Positions 1-10,007 of a DNA stretch of 64,000 bases are shown here, one piece after another. Every line of letters starts with the position of its first letter. Position 1 is the stretch's first letter. The stretch lies in contig NZ_NGJZ01000001.1 in NCBI RefSeq assembly GCF_003987595.1, positions 620,001 through 684,000 on the forward strand. The letters are read 5' to 3'. Made by a program: the position numbers and the translations under genes. The DNA is from Vagococcus entomophilus. GTDB taxonomy: Bacteria; Bacillota; Bacilli; Lactobacillales; Vagococcaceae. The notes beneath the pieces were generated by a model that did no database searches, had not been told where the DNA came from, and saw only the letters and a program-made list of their open reading frames with translations.

Positions 1-1
1 T

Positions 2-685
2 CCAACTACTCTACTGGCACAGGTAGATAGTAGTGTTGGCGGAAAGACGGCTGTAAATACAGCAACCGCTAAAAATTTAGTTGGGACATTTGCTCAGCCA
101 GATGGAGTTTTAATCGATTCGAATACGCTTCAAACCTTGGAACCAAGAAGAGTTCGTGAAGGCATTGCAGAGATTGTTAAGTACGCGGCGATTAAGAGTA
201 CGGATCTGTGGCAACTATTAGATTCTTTTCTTGATGAAGCAGATTTGTTGGCACATGCAACAGAGGTGATTGCTGCTTGTTGCACAATCAAAAAAGAAGT
301 GGTTCAACAAGATGAATTAGATACAGGAGAACGACTGCAACTAAATTTTGGGCATACGATTGGTCATGCACTTGAGCAAAATGCGGGTTACGGTGTGGTT
401 ACACACGGAGAAGGAGTCGCAATCGGAATGGTTCAAATTAGTCAGATTGCTGAACAAAAACAAGAAATGCCACAAGGAACGACACAGCTACTAAAAGAAA
501 TGTTGGAAAAATTCCATTTACCAACTGATTATGCAGATTGGAATGAGGCAACACTTTTTGAAGCACTTTCTCATGATAAAAAGACCAATGGTGGCAGCAT
601 TCGTATTATTTTGCTAGAAAAAATTGGTCAAGCAAAACTTAAAAAAATGCCAATTGAAGAAATGAAAGACTATCTAAAAAAATAA
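2..685 (+). CDS. aroB: 3-dehydroquinate synthase, 5' end outside window
   Basis: Second step of the shikimate pathway: converts DAHP to 3-dehydroquinate using NAD+ and a divalent metal in the cytoplasm. The open frame runs from the window edge, so the start lies upstream; 227 residues are visible of a family length near 360. The visible part begins with the nucleotide-binding loop (DSSVGGKTAVN) and carries the metal-ligand segments EIVKYAAI, GHTIGHALE and THGEGVAIGM. The TTG at 137 is internal, because homology continues upstream of it. The stop is followed 12 bases later by aroC, so this is the upstream visible member of an aromatic operon; aroF and aroE-type genes are not in the window. Confidence 0.95.
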   Translation, partial: PTTLLAQVDSSVGGKTAVNTATAKNLVGTFAQPDGVLIDSNTLQTLEPRRVREGIAEIVKYAAIKSTDLWQLLDSFLDEADLLAHATEVIAACCTIKKEVVQQDELDTGERLQLNFGHTIGHALEQNAGYGVVTHGEGVAIGMVQISQIAEQKQEMPQGTTQLLKEMLEKFHLPTDYADWNEATLFEALSHDKKTNGGSIRIILLEKIGQAKLKKMPIEEMKDYLKK

Positions 686-697
686 GGAGGAGACAAG

Positions 698-1864
698 ATG
701 CGTTACTTTACTGCAGGAGAATCACACGGGCCAGAGTTGACAGCAATTATTGAAGGAGTTCCGGCAGGGCTTCCCTTACTTGCAGCAGACATTGATGATG
801 AATTGGCCCGTCGGCAACAAGGATATGGGCGCGGTGGGAGGATGCTGATCGAAAAAGATCGCGTTCGCTTTACATCTGGCGTTAGGCACGGGAAAACACT
901 AGGATCTCCGATTACAATGCTTGTAGAAAATAAAGACTGGAAAAATTGGCAAACCGTAATGGGAGCAGAACCTGTCGAAGAAAAGCAAAAAAAAATGCGG
1001 AGAGTCTCTAAACCACGTCCAGGTCATGCAGATTTGGTAGGGGGAATTAAATACCAGTTTAGTGATTTAAGAAATGTTTTAGAACGTTCATCTGCTCGTG
1101 AAACAACGATGCGTGTGGCAATCGGTGCTTTGTGTAAAAATCTTCTAAAAGAGTTGGAAATAGAAGTGGCAGGTCATGTCTTGGAGATTGGTGGCGTTCG
1201 TGGGACGGTGACAGATGATCTGTCTTTTACAAGTATTAAAGAACGTGCAGAACAATCAGAAGTTAGATGTGTCGATTCTTCGGTTGAAACACAAATGAAA
1301 CAAGTCATTGATCAAGCAAAAAAAGATGGAGATACTGTTGGAGGAGTAGTGGAAGTCCTGGTCAACAATGTGCCAATTGGCTTAGGCTCTTATACACAAT
1401 GGGATCAAAAATTAGATGCGAAAATTGCCCGAGCAATCACGAGTATCAATGCATTTAAAGGGGTAGAATTTGGAGTTGGATTTGAAGCTGCGCGTTTACC
1501 AGGAAGCAAAGTAATGGATGAGATTGTTTGGAGTAAAGAAACTGGATATAAAAGAAGTAGCAATCATTTAGGCGGATTTGAAGGAGGCATGACTAACGGG
1601 ATGCCAATTATGGTACGTGGTGTCATGAAGCCAATTCCAACACTATACAAACCACTTAAAAGTGTGGACATTGATAGCAAAGATGTATATAAAGCGAGTG
1701 TTGAGCGATCAGATAGTTGTGCGGTGCCCGCTGCAAGTGTTGTAGCAGAAGCAGTCGTTGCAACAGAAATTGCTGTAGCGATTCTTGATAAATTTGATGC
1801 AGATGCCTTTGATCGATTAAAAGCAGAAGTTGGTCGTTATCGTACGTATACCCAAGAATTTTAA
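698..1864 (+). CDS. aroC: Chorismate synthase
   Basis: Converts 5-enolpyruvylshikimate-3-phosphate (EPSP) to chorismate, using reduced FMN. The 388-residue protein has the family hallmarks in order: GESHGPEL near the N terminus, the [12 protein letters not shown] and [13 protein letters not shown] segments, [20 protein letters not shown] and the C-terminal [13 protein letters not shown] and [11 protein letters not shown] signatures. Length is normal. The start has a strong AAGGAGG about 7 bases upstream. It sits between aroB and tyrA with short gaps, so the operon makes chorismate and commits it to tyrosine and phenylalanine. Confidence 0.97.
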   Translation: MRYFTAGESHGPELTAIIEGVPAGLPLLAADIDDELARRQQGYGRGGRMLIEKDRVRFTSGVRHGKTLGSPITMLVENKDWKNWQTVMGAEPVEEKQKKMRRVSKPRPGHADLVGGIKYQFSDLRNVLERSSARETTMRVAIGALCKNLLKELEIEVAGHVLEIGGVRGTVTDDLSFTSIKERAEQSEVRCVDSSVETQMKQVIDQAKKDGDTVGGVVEVLVNNVPIGLGSYTQWDQKLDAKIARAITSINAFKGVEFGVGFEAARLPGSKVMDEIVWSKETGYKRSSNHLGGFEGGMTNGMPIMVRGVMKPIPTLYKPLKSVDIDSKDVYKASVERSDSCAVPAASVVAEAVVATEIAVAILDKFDADAFDRLKAEVGRYRTYTQEF

Positions 1865-1894
1865 AGAATAAAAATGAATTGAGGGAAACGGAAG

Positions 1895-3001
1895 ATGAAA
1901 AAAGTGACTATTGTGGTCGGTCTAGGACTAATTGGAGGTTCTATTGCGCGTGCCATCAAAGAAGGTCACCCCGAGTCAACTATTATTGGGGTAGATCTTA
2001 ATGAAGCAAGCGGCAAGCAAGCTCTTAAACTCGGAATAATTGATTTATTTGAAAAAGAACTAAATGCAGTTGCACCAAAAGCAGATGTTGTGATTTTTGC
2101 TACACCAGTTCAACAAACTACTCGGCTCATGAATAATTTGGAACCAAGTAAGCTGAAGTCTTCCTTGGTGGTGACTGATACTGGAAGCACCAAGAAAGAA
2201 ATTATGCAGCAGTCTAAATCTTTAGCAGCGCAAGGCATTACTTTTATCGGAGGGCATCCAATGGCAGGTTCTCATAAATCTGGTGTTTTGGCCTCAGATG
2301 CTCGTTTGTTTGAAAATGCTTATTACTTGCTAACGCCAAATCCAGCATCAAACAAGCACGTTCAATTTTTAAAAGAATTACTGATAAAAACAAATGCCAA
2401 ATTTTTAGTGGTCACACCGGATGAGCATGATCAAATGACAGGGATGTTGAGCCATTTGCCCCACATTATCGCAGCTGGGTTAGTCAATCAAACCGACGCG
2501 TTTATTAAAAAATACCCAATGGCAAGTCGACTGGCTGCGGGGGGCTTTCGTGACATTACTCGCATCGCTTCCTCAGACCCTGCGATGTGGACCGATATTT
2601 TACTAACGAATCGAGCCGTTTTAATTGAAGAGTTGGAAAACTGGCAAACACAAATGGCAAAGATCAGTAGTTGGTTAGGAGAGGGAGAGGGGAATCGGGA
2701 GGAGATTTTTGATTTTTTTGCTCAAGCAAAAGAAACAAGAGATCATTTGCCCATTCATAAAGAAGGAGCTATCCCAGCATTTTTTGATTTATTCATTGAT
2801 ATTCCTGACTATTCGGGAGTAGTTGCTAATGTAACGGCACTATTGGCTGATAAAAATATCTCATTAATTAATCTTAAGATACTAGAAACGAGAGAAGATA
2901 TTAATGGGATTTTACAAGTTACGTTTAAAAGTAAACAGGATTTAGAACAGGCAAAAAGATGCATTCAAGCGGGTAGCGATTATGTATGCTATGAAAAATA
3001 A
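1895..3001 (+). CDS. tyrA: Prephenate dehydrogenase
   Basis: Oxidatively decarboxylates prephenate to 4-hydroxyphenylpyruvate, the tyrosine branch. The 368-residue protein opens with a Rossmann loop (GLGLIGGS, residues 9-16), has the GGHPMAGSHKSG substrate segment and the HLPHIIAAGL helix. The C terminus, from about residue 295, has an ACT-like regulatory fold (DIPDYSGVVANVTALLADKN), which suggests tyrosine feedback; that is inference from the family. It lies 30 bases after aroC and is followed at 10 bases by aroA. It has no chorismate mutase fusion, so mutase activity must be elsewhere. Confidence 0.95.
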   Translation: MKKVTIVVGLGLIGGSIARAIKEGHPESTIIGVDLNEASGKQALKLGIIDLFEKELNAVAPKADVVIFATPVQQTTRLMNNLEPSKLKSSLVVTDTGSTKKEIMQQSKSLAAQGITFIGGHPMAGSHKSGVLASDARLFENAYYLLTPNPASNKHVQFLKELLIKTNAKFLVVTPDEHDQMTGMLSHLPHIIAAGLVNQTDAFIKKYPMASRLAAGGFRDITRIASSDPAMWTDILLTNRAVLIEELENWQTQMAKISSWLGEGEGNREEIFDFFAQAKETRDHLPIHKEGAIPAFFDLFIDIPDYSGVVANVTALLADKNISLINLKILETREDINGILQVTFKSKQDLEQAKRCIQAGSDYVCYEK

Positions 3002-4300
<1,299 letters not shown>

Positions 4301-4314
4301 GAGAGGTGAACAAA

Positions 4315-4839
4315 ATGACCACGATTTTTTTAATTGGCTTTATGGGAGCTGGTAAAACAACGGTGGGAAAGTTGCTTGCTCACTCTACTCAAAAGAGACA
4401 TCTTGATTTAGATGTAGAAATTGAGAAAAAAGTTGGGCAGCCCATTTCGCAAATATTTTCTGAGCAGGGAGAGCTAAGTTTTCGTAAGATTGAACATGAA
4501 TCGTTAAAAAAAAGTATGGATCAAAATGCAATTGTATCGACTGGCGGTGGAATTGTACTTAGCGCTTCTAATCGTGCGTTACTTCAAGAGTTTTCCTCGG
4601 AGGTTATTTACCTAAAGACGGACCCCACTGTTTTTATTGAGCGGTTAAAGCGGGATACAAAAAATGTTAGACCGCTCGTTACAGATAAAAGCGTGGAAGA
4701 GATAAGTGCCATCTATTTACCTCGTGAGGTACTATACGAGTCTTGTGCCAATTTCACTGTCAATACGAGTCTTTATTCACCAAAAGAGGTAGTAAGAGAG
4801 ATTCTTGCTTATTTGAATAAAAAGGAGCAAATGCTATGA
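4315..4839 (+). CDS. aroK: Shikimate kinase
   Basis: Phosphorylates shikimate at the 3-OH with ATP. A Walker A loop (GFMGAGKTT) lies at the N terminus, followed by DLDVEIEKKVGQPI, the FRKIE substrate motif, a second glycine loop STGGGIV and the RPL lid segment: a standard small P-loop kinase of 174 residues. A GTG at 4306 is in frame, but GAGAGGTG forms the ribosome binding site for the ATG at 4315, so 4315 is preferred. The stop overlaps the pheA start in an ATGA, which indicates translational coupling. Confidence 0.95.
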   Translation: MTTIFLIGFMGAGKTTVGKLLAHSTQKRHLDLDVEIEKKVGQPISQIFSEQGELSFRKIEHESLKKSMDQNAIVSTGGGIVLSASNRALLQEFSSEVIYLKTDPTVFIERLKRDTKNVRPLVTDKSVEEISAIYLPREVLYESCANFTVNTSLYSPKEVVREILAYLNKKEQML

Positions 4840-5705
4840 AGGTTGGCTATCTTGGTCCAGTCGGATCTTTTACACATGCAGCAATGACTCAGTTTTTTTT
4901 GACAGGTAATGAAGCGATACAAGAGGTGGCATGTGCGACTATCCCTGCTTGTTTGCGAGCTTTGGAAACAAAAAACGTAGACATTTCGATTGTTCCAATC
5001 GAAAATTCTGTTGAAGGAACGGTAAATACAACCCTTGATTTTATGTATCACGAATCGACGCAACATGTCTTAGCGGAAGTGATTTTACCAATTGAGCAGA
5101 ATTTTATGGTGCATCCAGATCAAAAAGAAACTTGGGGAAATGTGACAAAAATTTTCTCACATCCCCAAGCAATTGCTCAATCACAACATTTTTTAACTGA
5201 AGATTTTCCCACGATTGAAACGTATCCAACCAGTTCAACGTCAGCAGCAGCAAAATATGTAAAGGAACATCCCGAACAAGCCCTTGGAGCAATCGGGCCC
5301 AAGAGTGCTGCTTTAGAATATGGTCTTTCAGTGGTCAAGCAAGGGGTTCAAGACCTTACCAACAATGCGACGCGTTTTTGGTTGATAGGAGAAATCGCAA
5401 AACTTCCACCTATCGCACCGCGTTTTGCACTGGAAAAGTTATCTTTAACGGTTACTATGCCAAAGAATACGCCAGGAGCATTACATCAAGTTTTATCGGT
5501 TTTCAGCTGGAGAAATATTAACTTGACGAAGCTTGAGTCGCGACCGCTAAAAACAAAGCTCGGGGAGTATTTCTTTTTAATTGAAGCTCCCCTTGAACAA
5601 CCAAAGGAATTACTTGAAAATGCAATGCAAGAATTGACGTTACTTGGAGCGCAAGTTAAATCTTACGGTTATTATCCAGTTTACTCTTTAAAACCTTTAC
5701 AATAA
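4836..5705 (+). CDS. pheA: Prephenate dehydratase
   Basis: Converts prephenate to phenylpyruvate, the phenylalanine branch. The 289-residue protein has the GYLGPVGSFTHAA start, the PIENSVEGTVNTTLD motif and NNATRFWLIG with the catalytic Thr-Arg-Phe. A C-terminal ACT domain (about 205-285) carries the ESRP motif used for phenylalanine feedback. No chorismate mutase domain is fused. It starts inside the aroK stop (4-base overlap) and is followed by an intrinsic terminator, so it is the last gene of the operon. Confidence 0.96.
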   Translation: MKVGYLGPVGSFTHAAMTQFFLTGNEAIQEVACATIPACLRALETKNVDISIVPIENSVEGTVNTTLDFMYHESTQHVLAEVILPIEQNFMVHPDQKETWGNVTKIFSHPQAIAQSQHFLTEDFPTIETYPTSSTSAAAKYVKEHPEQALGAIGPKSAALEYGLSVVKQGVQDLTNNATRFWLIGEIAKLPPIAPRFALEKLSLTVTMPKNTPGALHQVLSVFSWRNINLTKLESRPLKTKLGEYFFLIEAPLEQPKELLENAMQELTLLGAQVKSYGYYPVYSLKPLQ

Positions 5706-5714
5706 TGTGACTTT

Positions 5715-5754
5715 AAAAACTTTGCTTTTTATTTAAAAAGTAAAGTTTTTCTTT
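5715..5754 (+). terminator. Terminator of the aro operon
   Basis: An AAAAACTTTGCTTTTT arm pairs imperfectly with AAAAAGTAAAGTTTTT, and a T-rich run follows. It lies 10 bases after the pheA stop and ends the operon. Confidence 0.75.
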
Positions 5755-5757
5755 TCA

Positions 5758-5786
5758 TTGGGAAAAAACTAGTATATCCTTATAAA
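5758..5786 (+). promoter_or_regulatory. Promoter of the LCP gene
   Basis: TTGGGA, a 17-base spacer and TATAAA lie about 40 bases before the LCP start, directly after the aro terminator. This makes the LCP gene a separate transcription unit. Confidence 0.6.
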
Positions 5787-5824
5787 AGGAGCTTTACTTA
5801 TTGTAATTTAATTGGGGTGTTATT

Positions 5825-6838
5825 ATGTCAAGAATGGATCGATACAATCAACCGTCTGTTCAAGAGAATCAACAATCAATGGAACGACGACAACAACAAA
5901 GTGAACATCATCATCCGCCGAAAAAGAAAAGAAAAAAAAGACATTTGTTTCGAAATATTTTACTGCTTCTTTTCCTTTTATTACTAGTTTTTGGTGGATA
6001 TAGTTATGCTTCATATAAAAAGGGCTTGGAAAGCGCAAAAAACGATAAAAGTATTCCTCAGATAAAAGTGGACGAATTTAATGGAGAAGCCTCTAGTGAT
6101 GGCTCCGTTAATATCCTTTTATTAGGAAGTGATTCTAGAGGGGCTGATCAAGGACGATCAGATACAATTATGGTGGCACACTATAGTAAAAATAGTAAAA
6201 CCCCAAAATTAATTTCTTTCATGCGGGATACTTATGTTAATATTCCAGGAGTTGGCTATAATAAAATAAATGCAGCTTATTCTTACGGGGGACCGGATCT
6301 AGTTCGAAAAACATTAAAAAACATGTTCGGGATTTCGATACAATATTATGCGATTGTTAACTTTGAATCATTTCCTAAAGTTATTGACACCTTGTTGCCT
6401 AGTGGTGTAAAAATCAACGCTGAAAAAGATTTAGACTTGGATCAAGTTTTTATCAAAAAAGGCTGGCAATCTATGACTGGAAAACAGGCACTTCAATATG
6501 CTCGGTTCCGACATGATGAAGAAGGAGACTTTGGCCGTGTTCGACGGCAACAGCAAGTAATGACCGCGATTATGAAACAAGCGGTTTCACCCAAAAGCTT
6601 ATTCACTTTTGCAGAAGCAGTCGGGAAAGTTCAAGGGTATACAACTACAGATATTCCCAATAGCTTTTATCTATCTGTCGCCAAAGATTTTGTCATTGGA
6701 AGTGTAAATCCTTTAGAAAAAATGACGGTTCCGGTTGACGATTCCTGGTCCTACGAAAATTATACATCGGTGGGTAGTGTATTATCTATTGATGAGCTGA
6801 AAAATAAATTAGCCGTACAAAAATTTGTAAATGATTAA
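5825..6838 (+). CDS. LCP (LytR-CpsA-Psr) family cell-wall glycopolymer ligase
   Basis: Membrane enzyme that attaches anionic glycopolymers such as teichoic acid or capsule to peptidoglycan from a lipid carrier. The 337-residue protein starts with a hydrophilic basic cytoplasmic tail rich in Gln, His and Lys (PPKKKRKKR), then one membrane helix at about 42-64, then the extracellular LCP domain. The LCP marks are NILLLGSDSRGADQGRSDT, SFMRDTYVNIPG and the ARFRHDEEGDFGRVRRQQQ block with catalytic arginines. An LCP gene after pheA is the familiar enterococcal order (psr-type). It could also be annotated as a LytR-type transcriptional attenuator, an outdated name for the same family. Confidence 0.92.
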   Translation: MSRMDRYNQPSVQENQQSMERRQQQSEHHHPPKKKRKKRHLFRNILLLLFLLLLVFGGYSYASYKKGLESAKNDKSIPQIKVDEFNGEASSDGSVNILLLGSDSRGADQGRSDTIMVAHYSKNSKTPKLISFMRDTYVNIPGVGYNKINAAYSYGGPDLVRKTLKNMFGISIQYYAIVNFESFPKVIDTLLPSGVKINAEKDLDLDQVFIKKGWQSMTGKQALQYARFRHDEEGDFGRVRRQQQVMTAIMKQAVSPKSLFTFAEAVGKVQGYTTTDIPNSFYLSVAKDFVIGSVNPLEKMTVPVDDSWSYENYTSVGSVLSIDELKNKLAVQKFVND

Positions 6839-6927
6839 CATTCCTTTATTTAGGGAGTAGATTGTTTTCTTCGTCTCTAAAATATGGTATAGTAATTTTA
6901 TTGTGGTAAAAAAAGTGAGGGAAGCAA

Positions 6928-7776
6928 ATGAAATTAGCTGTTGTAACAGATAGTACGGCTTTTCTATCTGATGAGGTCAAACAAAAAGAAAATCTTTTTG
7001 TTATTTCAATTCCTGTGATTTTGGATGGGCAAATTTATCAGGAAGGTATCGATATAAAAGCTAACGATTATTATTCTTTGCTTAAAAGTAGCAAAAAATT
7101 CCCAACAACTTCTCAACCAGCGCTAGGTGAAATGCTTGATTTATATCAAAGTATTGCCAATCAAGGGTACGATACGATTATTAGCATTCATCTTTCTTCT
7201 GGAATTTCTGGTTTTGTCAATAATTTGCAGTCCATTGCTTCTTCAGTCGAGGGGGTAACTATTTATTCGTTTGATTCTCTTATTACAAGTAGTCCAATGG
7301 GACATATGGTTGCTGTTGCACTGGAAATGGGAGAAGAGGGACGTTCAATTGAAGAGATTCTTCAGCGATTGACAGAGATTAAAGAGCATTCAAGCGCCTA
7401 CTTAATTGTGAACGATTTAAATAATTTGGTTCGTGGTGGACGTTTGACCAATGGTGCTGCATTGATTGGAAGTTTGTTGAAGATTAAACCCATCTTAACT
7501 TTTACGGATGGGAAGATTGTTGTTTTTGAAAAAATTCGTTCCTCTAAAAAAGCTTTTTCACGTGTTGAAAAACTGATTGGAGAACAGATAAAGAAAAGTC
7601 CTTATCCACTTAAGTTCTTTGTGATACATGGCAATGATTTAGAAACAGCAGAAAAAGAAAAAGAAGCACTTCAAAAAAAATATCCGGAAATTGATGTTCA
7701 AATTAGTTATTTCGGCCCGGTAATCGGCACTCATTTAGGTGAAAAAGCCATTGGTATTGGTTGGTCACCGCAGTAA
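6928..7776 (+). CDS. DegV family fatty-acid-binding protein
   Basis: A DegV (FakB-type) protein that binds a fatty acid, usually to present it to the FakA kinase for incorporation into phospholipid. The 282-residue protein has DSTAFLSDEV at the N terminus, FPTTSQPALGE, HLSSGISGFVNN and the NDLNNLVRGGRLTN signature. It stands alone with its own GAGG ribosome binding site and a strong terminator after it. Which fatty acid it prefers cannot be read from the sequence. Confidence 0.93.
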   Translation: MKLAVVTDSTAFLSDEVKQKENLFVISIPVILDGQIYQEGIDIKANDYYSLLKSSKKFPTTSQPALGEMLDLYQSIANQGYDTIISIHLSSGISGFVNNLQSIASSVEGVTIYSFDSLITSSPMGHMVAVALEMGEEGRSIEEILQRLTEIKEHSSAYLIVNDLNNLVRGGRLTNGAALIGSLLKIKPILTFTDGKIVVFEKIRSSKKAFSRVEKLIGEQIKKSPYPLKFFVIHGNDLETAEKEKEALQKKYPEIDVQISYFGPVIGTHLGEKAIGIGWSPQ

Positions 7777-7799
7777 TTTTGCAATTATAATACACGTTT

Positions 7800-7829
7800 A
7801 AAAACTAACAAATTTTGTTAGTTTTTTTT
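7800..7829 (+). terminator. Terminator of the degV-type gene
   Basis: The perfect hairpin AAAACTAACAAA / TTTGTTAGTTTT is followed by a T run, 24 bases after the DegV stop. Confidence 0.85.
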
Positions 7830-7884
7830 GCGTTGATTTTATTACCATAATATTATTATGGTAAACTGAAATGCTCTTTCAAAT

Positions 7885-7930
7885 AAAAAATAAGTTGACC
7901 ATAATTTAATTATGACCAACTTATTTTTTA
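7885..7930. terminator. Bidirectional terminator at the end of the MerR gene
   Basis: AAAAAATAAGTTG and CAACTTATTTTTT enclose a second A+T palindrome (CATAATTTAATTATG). The right arm overlaps the last codons of the MerR gene. It can serve the MerR gene on the minus strand and stop read-through from degV. Confidence 0.75.
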
Positions 7931-8364
7931 TTGTTAATGTTTCCTGCTTGAAAATAGCTTTTATCTGTACTTTCATCAAATATAAAGTACAGATGTTCTT
8001 CTTCATTAGCATTGAAATAACCAAAGTCTATAGCAGCTTTTCCGTCTTCGAGTTCAATAATACCTTCGTAGTTATTGATAAAAAGATGCTTCATTTTTTT
8101 GAACAACTTCATTTTTTTGTCGACTTTCTCATAGGCGGCAACAAGAGTAAACCCTTCTTCCAATAGGTCTTTCATATGTTCAATTTTAATTACAGTGTCA
8201 AGACTAAACTCCCTAAAGCGTTTACTTCTATCCACAGAGTGAATATAGCCTTTTTTTTCCCAATAACGAAGCTGACGAGTAGAAATACCAGTAATTTTGC
8301 TCACTTCGCTAATCCCAATAATAATTTTGTTTCCTTTTAATAGTTCTAGCTTTGAAGGGTGCAT
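7921..8364 (-). CDS. MerR family transcriptional regulator
   Basis: A 147-residue regulator with an N-terminal winged helix (ISEVSKITGISTRQLRYWEKKGYI, about residues 18-42) and a helical dimerisation part, but only a short acidic C terminus and no cysteine metal site. It is divergent from an MFS drug-efflux gene, so it probably controls that transporter in response to a drug-like ligand; this is inferred from position. Its own promoter is a good TTGACA-16-TATAAT. The start has GGTGGGA upstream. Confidence 0.88.
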   Translation of the reverse strand: MHPSKLELLKGNKIIIGISEVSKITGISTRQLRYWEKKGYIHSVDRSKRFREFSLDTVIKIEHMKDLLEEGFTLVAAYEKVDKKMKLFKKMKHLFINNYEGIIELEDGKAAIDFGYFNANEEEHLYFIFDESTDKSYFQAGNINNKK

Positions 8365-8393
8365 TATTTTCCCACCTTTTATTTCTTACCTTT

Positions 8394-8421
8394 ATTATAG
8401 TTAGTTTCAGGGGCATGTCAA
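8394..8421 (-). promoter_or_regulatory. Promoter of the MerR gene
   Basis: On the minus strand TTGACA (8421-8416) is followed by a 16-base spacer and TATAAT (8399-8394), about 30 bases before the MerR start. The arms TTTC and GAAA at 8405-8430 make a weak surrounding dyad. Confidence 0.7.
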
Positions 8422-8433
8422 CCTCAGAAACCA

Positions 8434-8497
8434 CATTGTCAAAGAGAAAGACTTTTGTGTCAAACTGATTGACAATGAATCGGAAAAAGAGTAAAGT
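8434..8497 (+). promoter_or_regulatory. Promoter and operator of the MFS-DUF4811 operon
   Basis: TTGACA (8469-8474), a 17-base spacer and TAAAGT (8492-8497) lie about 40 bases before the preferred TTG start. The -35 hexamer is the right half of TGTCAA-ACTGA-TTGACA (8458-8474). A wider pair, CATTGTCAA (8434-8442) and TTGACAATG (8469-8477), encloses it. Repeated use of TGTCAA/TTGACA suggests regulator binding over the -35; the MerR neighbour is the obvious candidate. Confidence 0.55.
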
Positions 8498-8534
8498 AAT
8501 ACCGTTAGTTAAATTTGAAAAGGAGATTGATATT

Positions 8535-10007
8535 TTGAATAATAAAAATCAAACATTAGATATATACGGAAAACCGTATAATCGTACTTTATTAGTTCTG
8601 GTATTATTAGTTGGAACATTTTGTACAGTATTAAACCAAACCATTTTGACCACTGCATTTCCAACTTTAATGAAGGCTTTTGATGTTTCAGCTTCTACAG
8701 TCCAGTGGCTGACAACTGGTTTTTTGCTTGTTAACGGAATTATGATTCCGATTAGTGCGTGGCTTGTCAATAAGTTCCATACTAGATCGCTTTATATGGC
8801 CGCTATGGGGACATTTTTAGTTGGAACTATTGTTTGTTATGTGGCACCAAATTTTTCAACATTATTGATTGGACGCTTAATTCAGGCAGCGGGTGTAGGA
8901 GTATCTATGCCGATTTTACAAACAATTATGCTGTCTATTTTTCCACCCGAAAAACGTGGGGCAGCAATGGGCATGGCTGGAATTGTTATTGGGCTTGCAC
9001 CTGCAGTTGGTCCGACATTGTCTGGATATATTATTGATTCATATAAATGGAATGATTTATTTGGTATTATTATCCCGATTGTAGCAATTGTTTTAGTCTT
9101 ATCTTTCTTTTTAATGAAAAATGTGATTGAACTTTCAAATCCTAGTATTGATATTCTTTCAATCATCCTTTCAACAGTAGGTTTTGGTTCTTTCTTATAT
9201 GGGATTTCCAATGTAGGAACAAAGGGCTGGACCGATGCAAGTGTGTTAATTTACATGTTTGTTGGAATTGCCTTTATTGCTTTATTTACGTGGAGACAGT
9301 TAACGATGGAGCATCCATTGCTTGAATTAAGAGTATTTAAATCAGTCGAATTCACCTTATCAGCGGTCCTTGTGGGAGTTACAAGTATGGCGATGATTGG
9401 TGCTGAAATGGTTCTTCCTCTTTATATTCAAAACATACGCGGGGAATCAGCTTTTCATTCAGGATTAATGTTACTTCCAGGAGCACTTATCATGGGCGCT
9501 ATGATGCCGATCACCGGAGCAATATTTGATAAGATGGGGGCTAAAAAGTTAGCAATTGCAGGAATGTTTATCTTAATGGTTGGAACTGCTCCCTTTATCT
9601 TTTTAACAAAATCAACTCCAACCATCTATATTATTGTTTTGTATGCCATTCGTATGTTTGGAATTTCAATGGTTATGATGCCTGTGACAACATCTGGGAT
9701 GAATGCTTTATCCAGAACGATGATTAGCCACGGAACAGCTGTAAATAATACTTTCCGTCAGATAGCAAGTTCAATTGGAACTGCAATTTTAATCAGTGTT
9801 TTAAGCAATGTTACCACCAATAATTTGCCTGCAAAATCTGTCTTAGCTAAAACACCATTAAGCTATAAAGATCAAGCGATTAGTGCGACGCTTCAGGGGT
9901 ATCATGCCGCCTTTTTGGTCGCGACACTCTTTTGTTTAGCTGGATTTATCATTGCAATGTTTTTGAAAGACAAAAAAAGAGCAGCTATAGGAGGTGCTGA
10001 AAAATGA
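8535..10007 (+). CDS. MFS drug-efflux transporter, DHA2 (14-TM, EmrB/QacA) family
   Basis: Proton-driven multidrug exporter of the cytoplasmic membrane. It has about 14 hydrophobic segments, the motif C-like stretch GIVIGLAPAVGPTLSGYII and the DHA2-type N-terminal LNQTILTTAFPTLMKAF. In-frame ATG (8475) and TTG (8469) codons exist upstream, but 8475 lies in the promoter; AAAAGGAG at 8518-8525 fits TTG at 8535, giving 490 residues. The stop overlaps the DUF4811 start by 4 bases. The pair, with the divergent MerR gene, forms a compact efflux module. The substrate is unknown. Confidence 0.9.
   Translation: MNNKNQTLDIYGKPYNRTLLVLVLLVGTFCTVLNQTILTTAFPTLMKAFDVSASTVQWLTTGFLLVNGIMIPISAWLVNKFHTRSLYMAAMGTFLVGTIVCYVAPNFSTLLIGRLIQAAGVGVSMPILQTIMLSIFPPEKRGAAMGMAGIVIGLAPAVGPTLSGYIIDSYKWNDLFGIIIPIVAIVLVLSFFLMKNVIELSNPSIDILSIILSTVGFGSFLYGISNVGTKGWTDASVLIYMFVGIAFIALFTWRQLTMEHPLLELRVFKSVEFTLSAVLVGVTSMAMIGAEMVLPLYIQNIRGESAFHSGLMLLPGALIMGAMMPITGAIFDKMGAKKLAIAGMFILMVGTAPFIFLTKSTPTIYIIVLYAIRMFGISMVMMPVTTSGMNALSRTMISHGTAVNNTFRQIASSIGTAILISVLSNVTTNNLPAKSVLAKTPLSYKDQAISATLQGYHAAFLVATLFCLAGFIIAMFLKDKKRAAIGGAEK

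Noticed and set aside
7912-8166. An 84-codon plus-strand frame
   Set aside because: It is antisense to the MerR gene and begins within the terminator.
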